Shown in pieces: positions 1 through 8,846 of a DNA stretch of 64,000 nt. The position numbers and the translations under genes were made by a program. The notes under the pieces were generated by a model. The model searched no databases and had not been told where the DNA came from. It saw nothing but the letters and a program-made list of their open reading frames with translations. The first letter of the stretch is position 1. Each line of letters starts with the position of its first letter. Source of the DNA: Rhodospirillaceae bacterium (GTDB taxonomy: Bacteria > Pseudomonadota > Alphaproteobacteria > MPNO01 > UBA2964); the NCBI GenBank assembly GCA_002720855.1, contig PBIN01000014.1, positions 581,619 to 645,618 on the forward strand, read 5' to 3'.

Positions 1-623
1 ACATGATGGGTTATCTCGCGGGAAGCCTTCCTGAAGATCATCCATTCGCCAATGTTCGAGCGCAACCGGCTGGACCAACAGTTCCGGATGTTTGGATGTT
101 GGGATCGAGCGATCAAAGCGCATCGCTCGCAGCTTACTTCGGCGTACCATTCTCCTTTGCCCATTTTATCGTCGCCGAAGGCGGTCCCGAAGCAGTCGCG
201 GCATATCGGGAGAACTACCGTCCTTCCGAATCCTGGCCGGAGCCGATTGCCAATATTGGTGTGTTTGCAATTGCTGCGGACACGGAAGATGACGCTGAAC
301 GGTTGATGAAATGCCGCGACCTTTCTTCGGTTCGACAACGCACCGGCCGGGCCGGGCCAGTGCCTTCCGTCGAGGAAGCTGAAACTTATGAATACACCCC
401 GCAGGAGGAGGCATTACGCCGCTACAATCGACAGCGTTGCATCTGGGGGACGGGCGAGCAGGTTCGCGACGGTCTGCTTGAACTTGGCCAACTCTATGAC
501 ATCGACGAGTTTATCGTTCTCACAATTTGCCCGACGCTGGAAGCAAGATTGCGTTCTTACGAATTACTTGCGGATGCTTTCGAATTGGAGGCAAGGGACG
601 TTACCGCCTCTGCCGCAGAATAA
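1..623 (+). CDS. LLM-class flavin-dependent monooxygenase, 3' part only
   Basis: This is the C-terminal part (about 206 residues) of a bacterial luciferase-like monooxygenase; the 5' end lies outside the window and the frame is open to the left edge. Such enzymes use reduced flavin and oxygen to oxidise small organic substrates in the cytoplasm. The segment has the family's late signature, VWMLGSSDQSASLAAYFG, followed by the FAHF strand and the GTGEQVRDGLLEL / DEFIVLT elements that close the TIM barrel. It ends with TAA at 621-623. About 110 nt separate it from the next gene, so it is probably the end of its own transcription unit. The substrate cannot be told. Confidence 0.85.
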   Translation, partial: MMGYLAGSLPEDHPFANVRAQPAGPTVPDVWMLGSSDQSASLAAYFGVPFSFAHFIVAEGGPEAVAAYRENYRPSESWPEPIANIGVFAIAADTEDDAERLMKCRDLSSVRQRTGRAGPVPSVEEAETYEYTPQEEALRRYNRQRCIWGTGEQVRDGLLELGQLYDIDEFIVLTICPTLEARLRSYELLADAFELEARDVTASAAE

Positions 624-732
624 TAAACAATTTCAGTAATTTATATCTAAAATTCCAACAATTTCTGGGCTGATTGGAAACGATTTTTAATGCTGTCCGG
701 CTAGCGTGAGCCCCGAATGACGGGGAATATTT

Positions 733-1989
733 ATGGCGAGCACTGCCAGACAACATCAGGACCTTAGCAGTATTCTTCAGAGCGAAGATTCTTCTGCTTG
801 GTTGGAACTTGCCGTAGACCCAACGACACCCCCTGAAGTCCTTTACTTTCTTGCAGAGAACGGCGAAGTCGATATACGGCGGGCCGTCGCTGAAAATTCT
901 TCAACCCCTAACCAAGCCGATGTTTTCTTGTCGCGGGACGACGATGTGTCCGTGAGATGCGCTCTGGCACGAAAGATCGTCGGCGAAGGATTGGATCACG
1001 AAGCTCGAAGCAATCTTTGGCGTATGGGATTTACAATTTTAGAAACGTTGTTGCGGGACAAGGTCGTTGGTGTCCGCAAAATTCTTTCTGAGGCATTTTG
1101 CACGTCACATGATGCGCCACGACAGATTGTTGTTGGTTTGGCAGGTGATAAGGCAAGCGATGTCGCAGCACCGATTTTATCCGGATCGCCTATTTTGACC
1201 GAGGATGATTTAGCTGCCTTTATTCAAGATGATGCTCCCGACTGGGCTAAATCCGCAGTCGCAAGTCGGACCGATCTCTCTCCTCATCTTTGCGATATTT
1301 TGATCAGCGATGAATGTCCTGAGGTGATGACTGGACTGGCAGAAAATCTCAGCGTGAATCTGGATGAACCCGTGCTCGAGAAAATGGTTCAAAAGTCTGA
1401 GTCCGTTCCTGAAATTCAACCAGCATTGGTTAAACGGCACGACCTGACCGACAATGTACTGGTACGGATGGCCAAATTTGTCGCTGCTCCCTTGCTTTCT
1501 AAATTATGTCTTGGCCGTGCTGTTGATGCTGGTGTTGCGGCAAGGATGAACCGGGCGATTGAAAGCCGCAGCGATCAACCCGCGGAACGCGTAGTTTCAA
1601 ATTCGTTGAATGCAGAGCCTGTATCAAATGCCGGTCAGGCTGGGGGAGAAGCACCGCGTCACCGAGCCAAACACTTGTTTGAGAATGAGAAGCTGACCGA
1701 CGAATCCGTTGCAGCAGCACTTGATAAGAAGAATTTGGAATTTGTCTTGGCGGCACTTGCTTTGAGAGCCGGCCTTCCAATGCCCACTGTCGAGCGTATG
1801 GTCCGCGTTCAAAGTGTAAAAACGATCGTTGCACTGGCCTGGAAGGCGGGTTTTAGCGCGCGTTTTGCAATGGATCTGCAACGCGATCTGGCCTTCATAT
1901 CACCCAACAAGGTCATGAATGCGCGGGACGGTATTGATTTCCCGATGCGCACCGATGAGATGGAATACCAGCTTTCTCTTTTCGAATAA
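733..1989 (+). CDS. DUF2336 domain-containing protein
   Basis: A 418-residue soluble protein. The first half is made of HEAT-like helical pairs with repeated phrases such as PEVLYFLAENGEVDIRRAVA, RDDDVSVRCALA and DKVVGVRKILS, which is the pattern of DUF2336, a family found almost only in Alphaproteobacteria. No catalytic motif is visible, and a scaffold or protein-binding role is the usual guess for such repeats. The ATG at 733 follows a CGGGGA ribosome site at 721-726. There is no signal peptide or membrane segment. It stands alone between the monooxygenase fragment and the DMT array. Its function is unknown. Confidence 0.75.
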   Translation: MASTARQHQDLSSILQSEDSSAWLELAVDPTTPPEVLYFLAENGEVDIRRAVAENSSTPNQADVFLSRDDDVSVRCALARKIVGEGLDHEARSNLWRMGFTILETLLRDKVVGVRKILSEAFCTSHDAPRQIVVGLAGDKASDVAAPILSGSPILTEDDLAAFIQDDAPDWAKSAVASRTDLSPHLCDILISDECPEVMTGLAENLSVNLDEPVLEKMVQKSESVPEIQPALVKRHDLTDNVLVRMAKFVAAPLLSKLCLGRAVDAGVAARMNRAIESRSDQPAERVVSNSLNAEPVSNAGQAGGEAPRHRAKHLFENEKLTDESVAAALDKKNLEFVLAALALRAGLPMPTVERMVRVQSVKTIVALAWKAGFSARFAMDLQRDLAFISPNKVMNARDGIDFPMRTDEMEYQLSLFE

Positions 1990-2105
1990 CCTCTAATTCT
2001 TCGCACCGACTGGTGTGTTCGACACTAATTCCCGATACAATCTAACGTCTTTTTGCGGCGACCATATCGCCGCGCTAATTTGCTTTCGATTGGGTTTCCC
2101 TCAGT

Positions 2106-2990
2106 ATGAATTCAAGTGTTTTGTCGAGCGCAGTCATTCGTGGTGCCTTATGGATGGTGTTGGCAACCGGATTTCAGGCGACGGCCAGCGGGTTTGTCCG
2201 AAAGCTTTCATTCGAGTTTGGTGTTTCCGAACTGCTCTTTTTCTTCAGCAGCATTAGCGCAATTTTGCTGCTGCCCATGGCATTAAGACTGGGTAAGGGA
2301 TCTTTTGCGGGCGTTCGAAGGCGTTCAGGACTTTACCTAGTGCGTGGCCTGCTTTCCTTCGGTGGGATGTATGCCTCGTTTTATGCCTATTCAGTGATGG
2401 ACATTGCGAATGTACAGTCGCTGCTCTTTACTGTACCGCTGTTTACGATATTGCTCGCCGGTCTATTGCTGGGAGAATATGTCGGATTCCGTGGTTGGCT
2501 TTCCTGCCTCGTCGGGTTCTGCGGCGCCCTTATAATTGTCCGCCCAGGCATAATCCCGATGAACCCTGGCGCCATCGCAGCGCTCGTCGCGGCATTTGCG
2601 TTCGCCGCCGCAAATATTGCTATTCGCAAGCTTGGAACGACCGAAAGCCCGATCATGATTACAATGATCTCGAATTCGATCGTTGCCGTGCTCGCTGCAA
2701 TTCCAGCAGCATTGACCTGGGTGACACCGACATGGGAACAGGTGCCCGGGATTTTGACTATGGGATTTCTGTTCATGGGAGCGATGGTATGCCTGACATT
2801 TTCCATTCGAGAAGCCGAAGCGCGAATTGTTCAAACTATCAATTTCCTGCGTTTGCCGTGGGCGGTTTTGGTCGGTTGGATTATGTTTGCCGAATTGCCG
2901 GATATATGGACGTGGGTTGGCGCCGTTGTAATTTTCCTCGGCGCATATGATGTCTTGCGTCGTGAGACGAGTGGGGCGAACAAGAAATGA
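2106..2990 (+). CDS. EamA/DMT-family transporter, array copy 1
   Basis: A 294-residue inner-membrane protein with about ten hydrophobic segments in two EamA halves, the normal size for drug/metabolite transporters. It begins RGALWMVLATGFQATASG and carries the C-terminal signature shared by the whole array (ARIVQ, NFLRLPWA, ELPDIWTWVGA). It is the first of five tandem paralogues. Its TGA overlaps the ATG of the next gene in an ATGA, so the genes are probably translationally coupled. DMT proteins usually export or exchange amino acids, nucleotides or other small metabolites; the substrate here is unknown. The ribosome site before the ATG is weak. Confidence 0.9.
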   Translation: MNSSVLSSAVIRGALWMVLATGFQATASGFVRKLSFEFGVSELLFFFSSISAILLLPMALRLGKGSFAGVRRRSGLYLVRGLLSFGGMYASFYAYSVMDIANVQSLLFTVPLFTILLAGLLLGEYVGFRGWLSCLVGFCGALIIVRPGIIPMNPGAIAALVAAFAFAAANIAIRKLGTTESPIMITMISNSIVAVLAAIPAALTWVTPTWEQVPGILTMGFLFMGAMVCLTFSIREAEARIVQTINFLRLPWAVLVGWIMFAELPDIWTWVGAVVIFLGAYDVLRRETSGANKK

Positions 2991-3874
2991 CCGTTGGCGG
3001 CGAGTTAGCTTCCGATAAGAACGCGGCAATACGCGGCATTGCCTGGATGATTGTTGCAGCGATTGGATATTCGCTCAATGCCGGTATCGTCAAACAGTTG
3101 TCGTCCGATCTCAATACAATGGAAATGGTATTCTGGCGTTCGGTGATCGCGACGATTATTTTGCTTCCGTTTCTTTGCAAACATATCGGTTCTACCGGCA
3201 AGAAATCCCTGAAGCACTGGCATCTCTTCCTGTTTCGCGGCGTATTTACCTATCTGGCGATGGGTGCGACTTACTACGCATTGGCAAATATGCCGATTGC
3301 GGATGTGTATGCGCTGCAGTTCACGTTGCCCCTATTCATGATTATTGTGGCCGTTTTATTTCTCGGTGAAAAAGCGAGCTTCGGAAGTTGGGTGGCTTGT
3401 CTCGTTGGGTTTGGGGGAACCCTTATAATTTTACGCCCAGGATTTGAAGAAATCAGCATCGCTGCCATCGCTGCGCTTGCGTCTGCTGTGCTCTACAGCA
3501 CGACGAACGTTTTTATTAAAATTTTGTCCAGAACCGAAAGTACTACAACGATAACGGTATTCGGCAATTTGGTGATGCTGGTTATTGCATTGATCCCGCT
3601 ACTGTTCGATTGGCGGTGGCCACCTGTCGAAACCGTTGGTTGGATTATCGCGCTAGGCGTCTTCACAACGGGCGGACAATGGGCCTTGGCGCGTTCAATC
3701 GCAACGGCAGATGCGCGAATTGTTTGGCCGTTTGATTTTCTTCGCCTGCCGTTTACCGCAGCCATTGGTTTTGTGATGTTTGCTCAACTACCCGGTATTT
3801 GGACCTGGGTGGGCTCAGTCGTAATATTTGGTGCTGCTTATTACGTTATCCGCATGGAGGCAGCTGCCAAGTGA
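2987..3874 (+). CDS. EamA/DMT-family transporter, array copy 2
   Basis: A 295-residue paralogue of the preceding gene with two EamA repeats and about ten membrane segments. The first repeat ends with MPIADVYALQFTLPLF and FLGEKASFGSWVACLVGFGG. The second ends with ARIVWPFDFLRLPF and QLPGIWTWVGSVVIFGAAY. Trp replaces the Gln of the ARIVQP motif seen in copies 3 to 5, so its binding site may differ. The start overlaps the stop of copy 1 by 4 nt and the stop overlaps the GTG of copy 3 (GTGA). The substrate is unknown. Confidence 0.9.
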   Translation: MTVGGELASDKNAAIRGIAWMIVAAIGYSLNAGIVKQLSSDLNTMEMVFWRSVIATIILLPFLCKHIGSTGKKSLKHWHLFLFRGVFTYLAMGATYYALANMPIADVYALQFTLPLFMIIVAVLFLGEKASFGSWVACLVGFGGTLIILRPGFEEISIAAIAALASAVLYSTTNVFIKILSRTESTTTITVFGNLVMLVIALIPLLFDWRWPPVETVGWIIALGVFTTGGQWALARSIATADARIVWPFDFLRLPFTAAIGFVMFAQLPGIWTWVGSVVIFGAAYYVIRMEAAAK

Positions 3875-4734
3875 CGGAATCTGCATATTCCGATTCAATA
3901 AAAGGTGCGATGTGGATGCTGGCGGCATCGCTTTGCTATGTCTTATCGGCAACACTTACTCGTTACCTGGCAGGCAGCTATCCCGTATATGAACTAACTT
4001 TTTTACGCTGTGTCGTAGGCGTTATGGTCCTGACACCCCTGGTGTTGCGTGGCGGTCTTGGTCAACTCAAGACCGCGGTGTTTCCGCTGCATTGTTTGCG
4101 CACCGTTATCACCTACGTGGCAATTTTGCTCTGGTTTTATGCAACGACAGAAGTGCAGGTCGCTGATTTCTTTGCGTTTCAGTTTGTTACACCGCTTTTT
4201 ACGATCGCCGTTGCTGCCATACTTTTGCGCGAGCAGGTCGGCGCAAAAAGTTGGCTGGCGGCCCTGATCGGCTTCGCGGGTGTTATGGTCATTATCCGAC
4301 CCGGCTATATTCCCATATCCTTGGGCGTGCTTGCGGCGCTTGGCACGGCTGCTGCATATGCTTTCGTAAATACATGCATCAAGGTGTTGTCACGTCATGA
4401 CTCGCCTACTGTAATGACCTTTTACGTCAATGTTCTGATCCTGCCGTTATCGGCGATTCCGGCCTATTTGACGTGGAAAACGCCGGTTGCTGAAGATTGG
4501 CCAGTTCTAATAGGAGTTGCACTATTTGCGACAATGGCGCAATTTTGCGTTGCGTCCAGTATTTCGTTGGCAGATGCAAGAATTGTTCAGCCAATGAATT
4601 TTTTACGTATGCCAATTGCAGCGGCGGTGGGTTTTATGGTCTTCGGTGAATTTCCCGATTTGTGGACTTGGTTTGGGGCAGTGATCATTTTTGGCGCCGC
4701 CTGGTACGCCGTTCAACAGGGTAAAAAAGCGTGA
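3871..4734 (+). CDS. EamA/DMT-family transporter, array copy 3
   Basis: A 287-residue ten-segment DMT carrier. I start it at GTG 3871 rather than at an in-frame ATG 72 nt upstream: GGAGG at 3856-3860 is ten bases before this GTG, the GTGA overlap matches the rest of the operon, and the protein then begins VTESAYSDSIKGAMWML like its paralogues. It carries the motifs QVADFFAFQFVTPLF, ARIVQPMNFLRMPIAAAVG and EFPDLWTWFGAVIIFGAAW. It is the middle copy of five and closer in sequence to copies 4 and 5 than to 1 and 2. The substrate is unknown. Confidence 0.88.
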   Translation: MTESAYSDSIKGAMWMLAASLCYVLSATLTRYLAGSYPVYELTFLRCVVGVMVLTPLVLRGGLGQLKTAVFPLHCLRTVITYVAILLWFYATTEVQVADFFAFQFVTPLFTIAVAAILLREQVGAKSWLAALIGFAGVMVIIRPGYIPISLGVLAALGTAAAYAFVNTCIKVLSRHDSPTVMTFYVNVLILPLSAIPAYLTWKTPVAEDWPVLIGVALFATMAQFCVASSISLADARIVQPMNFLRMPIAAAVGFMVFGEFPDLWTWFGAVIIFGAAWYAVQQGKKA

Positions 4735-5612
4735 AATCGCTACCTGGTGCTGTTCTTGGGTCGCTCTGGATGTTGTCCAGCTGCGTTTTTTATGCGGCCG
4801 CTGCTTCGTTGGTGCGCGAGATCGGTGACAGCTACACCGCCTATCAAATGACCTTGATCCGTTCAGTGGTGGCTGTCGCGGTACTCGCGCCACTCTATAT
4901 GCGTGAAGGCGGAAAACTGTTCTTTATTCCTGAACGTTTCTTTATGCATTTCCTGACGGGGCTTTTTACCTATCTCGGCATAATCTTCTGGTTTATCGCG
5001 ACGGCCTCAATGCCGATTGCCGATTTTTTTGCGCTGCAATTCGTGACCCCGCTTCTGACGATGGCGTTCGCCGTTATTTTCCTGCGTGAGAGCGCGGACG
5101 CAAAAAGCTGGATTGCCGCCATGATCGGCTTTAGCGGCGTTTTGGTAATATTACGCCCTGGAATTATTGAAATTTCCTTTGCCGCGATGGCGGCACTCAT
5201 CAGTGCCGTGTTTTATGCGAGCGACAATACGGTCATCAAATCGCTTTCCAAAGGGGCGACGGCGGTCATGATCGTCTATTACGCCCACCTATTAATGATC
5301 CCAATCTCTGTTCCACTAGCAATTGTTACCTGGAAAGATCCGACGCTTTACGATTTTGGAATTATCGTGGCTATTTGTTTGTGCCTGACGATGGCCTATC
5401 TATCGGTAACAAAAGCCATTTCGCTAACAATTGCCCGCGTTGTTCAGCCGGTGAATTTTATGAGAATGCCGATAGCGGCGGTCTTCGGCTGGGTTTTGTT
5501 TAGCGAGTTCCCCGATATCTGGACTTGGGTCGGTGCGGTTATTATATTTTGTGCAACGACCTACGCAGTGCGGCGGGGTACTCAGAACAAGGAATCAAAA
5601 GAAGCTATATGA
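4731..5612 (+). CDS. EamA/DMT-family transporter, array copy 4
   Basis: A 293-residue DMT carrier starting at GTG 4731, which overlaps the stop of copy 3 by 4 nt. It has two EamA repeats and about ten membrane segments. The signature stretches are MPIADFFALQFVTPLL, ARVVQPVNFMRMPIAAVFG and EFPDIWTWVGAVIIF, almost the same as in copy 5, so these two look like the most recent duplication. The tail is basic and hydrophilic (RRGTQNKESKEAI), placing the C-terminus on the cytoplasmic side by the positive-inside rule. The substrate is unknown. Confidence 0.9.
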   Translation: MKSLPGAVLGSLWMLSSCVFYAAAASLVREIGDSYTAYQMTLIRSVVAVAVLAPLYMREGGKLFFIPERFFMHFLTGLFTYLGIIFWFIATASMPIADFFALQFVTPLLTMAFAVIFLRESADAKSWIAAMIGFSGVLVILRPGIIEISFAAMAALISAVFYASDNTVIKSLSKGATAVMIVYYAHLLMIPISVPLAIVTWKDPTLYDFGIIVAICLCLTMAYLSVTKAISLTIARVVQPVNFMRMPIAAVFGWVLFSEFPDIWTWVGAVIIFCATTYAVRRGTQNKESKEAI

Positions 5613-6481
5613 AAGCGCTTCCAGTAGCGGTTCAGGGCGCGCTCTGGATGCTGACCAGCGCCGTTTGCTATGTAGGATCAGCTACCCTCATTCGGTATAT
5701 CGGAGAGGATTATTCCCCGTTTTTGCTGACATTTTTTCGTGCTGTGATTGCGGTGATCATGCTCGCACCGTTGATGTTCCCCGTCAGAATTTCTTCATTG
5801 TGGCCGGAGCGCCCCTTCGCTGTTTTGATGACCGGCGTCATTTCATATGTCGGTATATTTTTATGGTTTTATTCCGCGGGCCGGATGCCTGTTGCGGAGT
5901 TTTTCGCGCTGCAGTTTGCAACACCATTATTTACGATCGCCTTTGCCATCATTTTTTTGCGCGAGCGGTCTGACATCGCGAGCTGGATTGCCACGTTTGT
6001 AGGATTTGCCGGCGTCCTGATCGTTTTGCGTCCCGGATTGATTGCGGTTTCTGTCGCGGCGATTGCAGCGATTGCGTGCGCCGCGAGCTATGCCAGTGTT
6101 AATACGATCATAAAATCGCTTTCAAGCAATGTTCCCACGACGGTCATTGTGTTCTATGCGAATTTTCTTCTCTTACCGATCTCCCTGCCGATGGCGATCG
6201 TCGATTGGCAAGCGCCGCTTTTGGCAGATGTACCGGCAATCGTAGGGGCTGCGGTATTATCGACGATCGGGTACCTCACGGTTTCCAAAGGAATCGCAAT
6301 GGCTGCCGCGCGGGTGGTTCAACCAGTGAACTTTTTGCGGATGCCAATCGCCGCCGTCTTCGGTTGGGTCTTGTTCAGTGAGTTTCCTGATATCTGGACA
6401 TGGATCGGCGCCATCGTCATCTTTTGTGCGACGACCTATACCGTGCAACGTGGCGCACGGAAAAAGGAGGCTGCAACATGA
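5609..6481 (+). CDS. EamA/DMT-family transporter, array copy 5
   Basis: A 290-residue DMT carrier. The start at ATG 5609 overlaps the TGA of copy 4 as ATGA; a longer in-frame reading begins 84 nt upstream but would overlap copy 4 heavily. It has motifs MPVAEFFALQFATPLF, ARVVQPVNFLRMPIAAVFG and EFPDIWTWIGAIVIF, nearly identical to copy 4. The basic tail (QRGARKKEAAT) overlaps the AAGGAGG ribosome site of the glutathione S-transferase gene, so the transferase is the sixth member of the operon. The substrate is unknown. Confidence 0.9.
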   Translation: MKALPVAVQGALWMLTSAVCYVGSATLIRYIGEDYSPFLLTFFRAVIAVIMLAPLMFPVRISSLWPERPFAVLMTGVISYVGIFLWFYSAGRMPVAEFFALQFATPLFTIAFAIIFLRERSDIASWIATFVGFAGVLIVLRPGLIAVSVAAIAAIACAASYASVNTIIKSLSSNVPTTVIVFYANFLLLPISLPMAIVDWQAPLLADVPAIVGAAVLSTIGYLTVSKGIAMAAARVVQPVNFLRMPIAAVFGWVLFSEFPDIWTWIGAIVIFCATTYTVQRGARKKEAAT

Positions 6482-7179
6482 TCACACTCTATGCATGGCC
6501 CACCCCCAACGCACATAAAGTCTCGATAATGCTTGAAGAATGTGGACTGGCGTATGAAGTCAGCGCCGTCGACATTACTGCGGGTGACCAGTTCGAGCCT
6601 GAGTTCCTGACTCTCAGCCCAAATAATAGAATGCCAGCCTTGGTCGATGATGAGGGGCCAGACGGTCAGCCGATCTCAATCTTTGAATCCGGCGCAATCC
6701 TCATATATCTCGCGGACAAGACCAAAAAATTCATGCCGGAAGCGGGTAACCCGCGCTATGACGTGATGCAGTGGCTGATGTTTCAGATGGCCAACCTAGG
6801 TCCGATCTGCGGTCAGGCGCACCACTTTCGTGATGCCGCACCGGAGCGTGTTCCCTATGCCATTAATCGGTTTACTGATGAGGCGGGACGCCTCTATGGC
6901 GTGATGGATCGGCGTTTGGCGGAAGTCGCCCATTTGGCTGGCGAAGACTATTCGATAGCAGATATGGCCTGTTGGCCGTGGATCAGGGTGCACCGTTATC
7001 ACGGTCAGCCGTGGGAAGATTATCCGAATGTAAAACGCTGGTTCGATGAGATTGCCACCCGCCCCGCCGTGCAAGAAGGTATGAAGCTGCTCAGCGAAAA
7101 ACGTGCGAAAACACGCGACGTTCTCGATGAGCAAGCCCGCGACATTCTTTTTGGTGAAATCCAAATGGCGCGGCGTTGA
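6478..7179 (+). CDS. Glutathione S-transferase family protein
   Basis: A 233-residue cytosolic protein with an N-terminal thioredoxin-like domain (YAWPTPNAHKVSIMLEE, then NNRMPALVDDEG and the glutathione-contacting FESGAIL at about residues 70-76) and a C-terminal helical domain ending with GEDYSIADMACWPW and NVKRWFDEIATRP. The closest match by eye is the Ure2p/YfcG-type bacterial GSTs, which act as disulfide reductases or conjugating enzymes. The ATG at 6478 has AAGGAGG upstream and overlaps the stop of the fifth DMT gene, so it is co-expressed with the array. The link could mean that the exported compound is a glutathione conjugate, but this is only inference. Confidence 0.92.
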   Translation: MITLYAWPTPNAHKVSIMLEECGLAYEVSAVDITAGDQFEPEFLTLSPNNRMPALVDDEGPDGQPISIFESGAILIYLADKTKKFMPEAGNPRYDVMQWLMFQMANLGPICGQAHHFRDAAPERVPYAINRFTDEAGRLYGVMDRRLAEVAHLAGEDYSIADMACWPWIRVHRYHGQPWEDYPNVKRWFDEIATRPAVQEGMKLLSEKRAKTRDVLDEQARDILFGEIQMARR

Positions 7180-7246
7180 ACTCTTTCAACTTCTGAGTGA
7201 TAGTGTGGATCACGAAAATGTAACGCAATTTTTGGGAATTTGAGTT

Positions 7247-8047
7247 GTGGAAAAACTGCCTGTATCAAAAGTTCTCGTCTTTGCGTTTATGTTTCCTATT
7301 CAGCATTTCCAACAGTTTTTGCGCATGATCCGATTGCCAATCATTTATTCCGGCGTTTGGCTCGCAATTTGGTATTTATTTGGAGACGGTTTGGGGGATG
7401 ATCGATTTGGTGATATCGGACATTTTATAATTTTCCCACTGATGGCGTTATTGTTCATCGTTTCCTGGCACAGATTGGTTTTGTTGGGGGAAGAAGCCGT
7501 CCGTCGAACCTATTTTCCCATGGTCGAAAAAAGAGATTTAATATTTATAGGTTACGCGGTGCTTTGTATCGCGCTCCCTATTGGCGGTATGACTGTTTTC
7601 AGTATTTTCACTGCGTTGATATTTTCTTCAAGCGTTATTAACGAGGCGATAATTTTCGGGAGCCTCTTTATAATTTTAGGGCTTATATGCTTCTTCTTTT
7701 GTCATTGGTTTCTAATTTTTCCTGCTGTTGCCTAGGATAATTCTGGAGTTTTCACGCTGGTGCGTGGAATGATTAGTAATAATCGTCTTCGATTCTTCTG
7801 GGTGATATCCGTTGTGCTGATAGTTGTTTGGAGCTTGGAGTTGGTTCCGTATATCGCCGTTCAATATATTTCTGAACTATTTCCCATCACCGATGCCGAT
7901 TCATTTATGCTTCACTACCAAGTCGAAACACGATTGTTTGGCACTTTTTTTTATTTTTTGTGGGGGCTCATCGGCTCCGCGATATTCGCGTCCGCACTAT
8001 CCGCTTCTTTCCGCGAACTGAAGCGCATTGCCGATGCAGCCGAATAA
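7247..8047 (+). pseudogene. Multi-pass membrane protein gene interrupted by in-frame TAG
   Basis: One continuous frame from GTG 7247 to TAA 8045-8047 is interrupted by a single TAG at 7733-7735. The two halves (162 and about 95 residues) align end to end with the intact neighbour at 8034-8846: VSWHRL, ...CHWFLIFPAV, then the stop in place of an Ile, then ...FRELKRIADA. The protein would have about six hydrophobic segments. The downstream half could restart at GTG or ATG codons near 7760, but the simplest reading is a nonsense mutation in one of two duplicated genes. I do not recognise the family and no function is assigned. Confidence 0.7.
7997..8038 (+). repeat. 42-nt direct repeat, copy A
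   Basis: This 42-nt segment at the 3' end of the interrupted membrane-protein gene matches 8778-8819 at 40 of 42 positions, while the rest of the two genes has diverged strongly. It encodes LSASFRELKRIADA. The start codon of the next gene (8034) lies inside it. It marks the edge of a tandem duplication or a stretch kept alike by gene conversion. Confidence 0.85.
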
Positions 8048-8846
8048 ATTACCCATTCTGAAAATTATTATTTTCGCATTTGTATTTCCGGCCTTGCACC
8101 TGAAACAGTTCGTACGGATTGCATTCATACCATTTGTTTGTCTCGCGATTGTTTTTGCTGCCTCTCTCGGGTCAGCAACCATATTCGTGATAGGTCACTT
8201 TATCTCTTTAGTTTTTTTGGTGGCCTTTGTTGTTTCCTGGCATCGGCTCGCCCTTCTTGGGGAAAACGCAACCGCACGAAATATTTTTCCTTATTTTGAT
8301 GTGAGGGATCTCAAGTTTATCGGATATGCCCTGTTATTCGCAGTCCTCGCCGCGCTTATATTTTTTGCGATAGGATTCATAGTAATACTCGTTGTATCAA
8401 CGATTACTTCATTTCCACAACTGTCCTGGATTCCTCTGGTTGTCTCATACCTCTTGTCAGCTTTGATCTTCTATCTGCTATGTCACTGGCTTCTTGTGTT
8501 TCCCGCCGTAACGATTGACGAAAAAGGCGCTTATTCGCTAGCAGACACATTGATTGTGGGGAATCGGTTTCCGTTCTTCTTGGCCATGATATCCATTTTT
8601 ATTTTGCTGACGATTGCTGAGTGGCTGGCAGGTCTGGTTTTATTTGGCATATTCGTTCTGGAATTTGATCCCCATTTATTGGGTCTCCTAAAAAGTGATT
8701 CCACTGGAATTCCACAAATTGTTTCAATGATTTTTTTCGTGCTTGGCTTGTTTGTATCCGCAATTTTCGCTTCCGGCCTATCTGCTTCTTTCCGCGAACT
8801 AAAGCGCATTGCCGATGCACGTGAAGGCGCCGCAGAAGCCAGCTAG
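8034..8846 (+). CDS. Multi-pass membrane protein, intact paralogue
   Basis: A 270-residue hydrophobic protein with about six to seven membrane segments. I start it at ATG 8034 (MQPNKLPILKI); a TTG at 8028 is also possible. It overlaps the end of the upstream paralogue by 14 nt. The landmarks shared by both copies are VSWHRLALLGE near residue 68, a LLCHWLLVFPAV segment, and the cytoplasmic tail ASFRELKRIADA. No transporter or enzyme motif is recognisable. The last 4 nt overlap the convergent DMT gene on the other strand. Confidence 0.7.
   Translation: MQPNKLPILKIIIFAFVFPALHLKQFVRIAFIPFVCLAIVFAASLGSATIFVIGHFISLVFLVAFVVSWHRLALLGENATARNIFPYFDVRDLKFIGYALLFAVLAALIFFAIGFIVILVVSTITSFPQLSWIPLVVSYLLSALIFYLLCHWLLVFPAVTIDEKGAYSLADTLIVGNRFPFFLAMISIFILLTIAEWLAGLVLFGIFVLEFDPHLLGLLKSDSTGIPQIVSMIFFVLGLFVSAIFASGLSASFRELKRIADAREGAAEAS
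8778..8819 (+). repeat. 42-nt direct repeat, copy B
   Basis: Second copy of the repeat at 7997-8038, with two mismatches. It lies at the 3' end of the intact membrane-protein gene and encodes the same LSASFRELKRIADA tail. Unlike copy A it is not followed by another copy of the gene. Confidence 0.85.

Noticed and set aside
2463-3029. A 188-codon open frame antisense to DMT copy 1
   Set aside because: Rich in Arg, His, Asn and Gln with no domain, a typical shadow of a membrane-protein gene.
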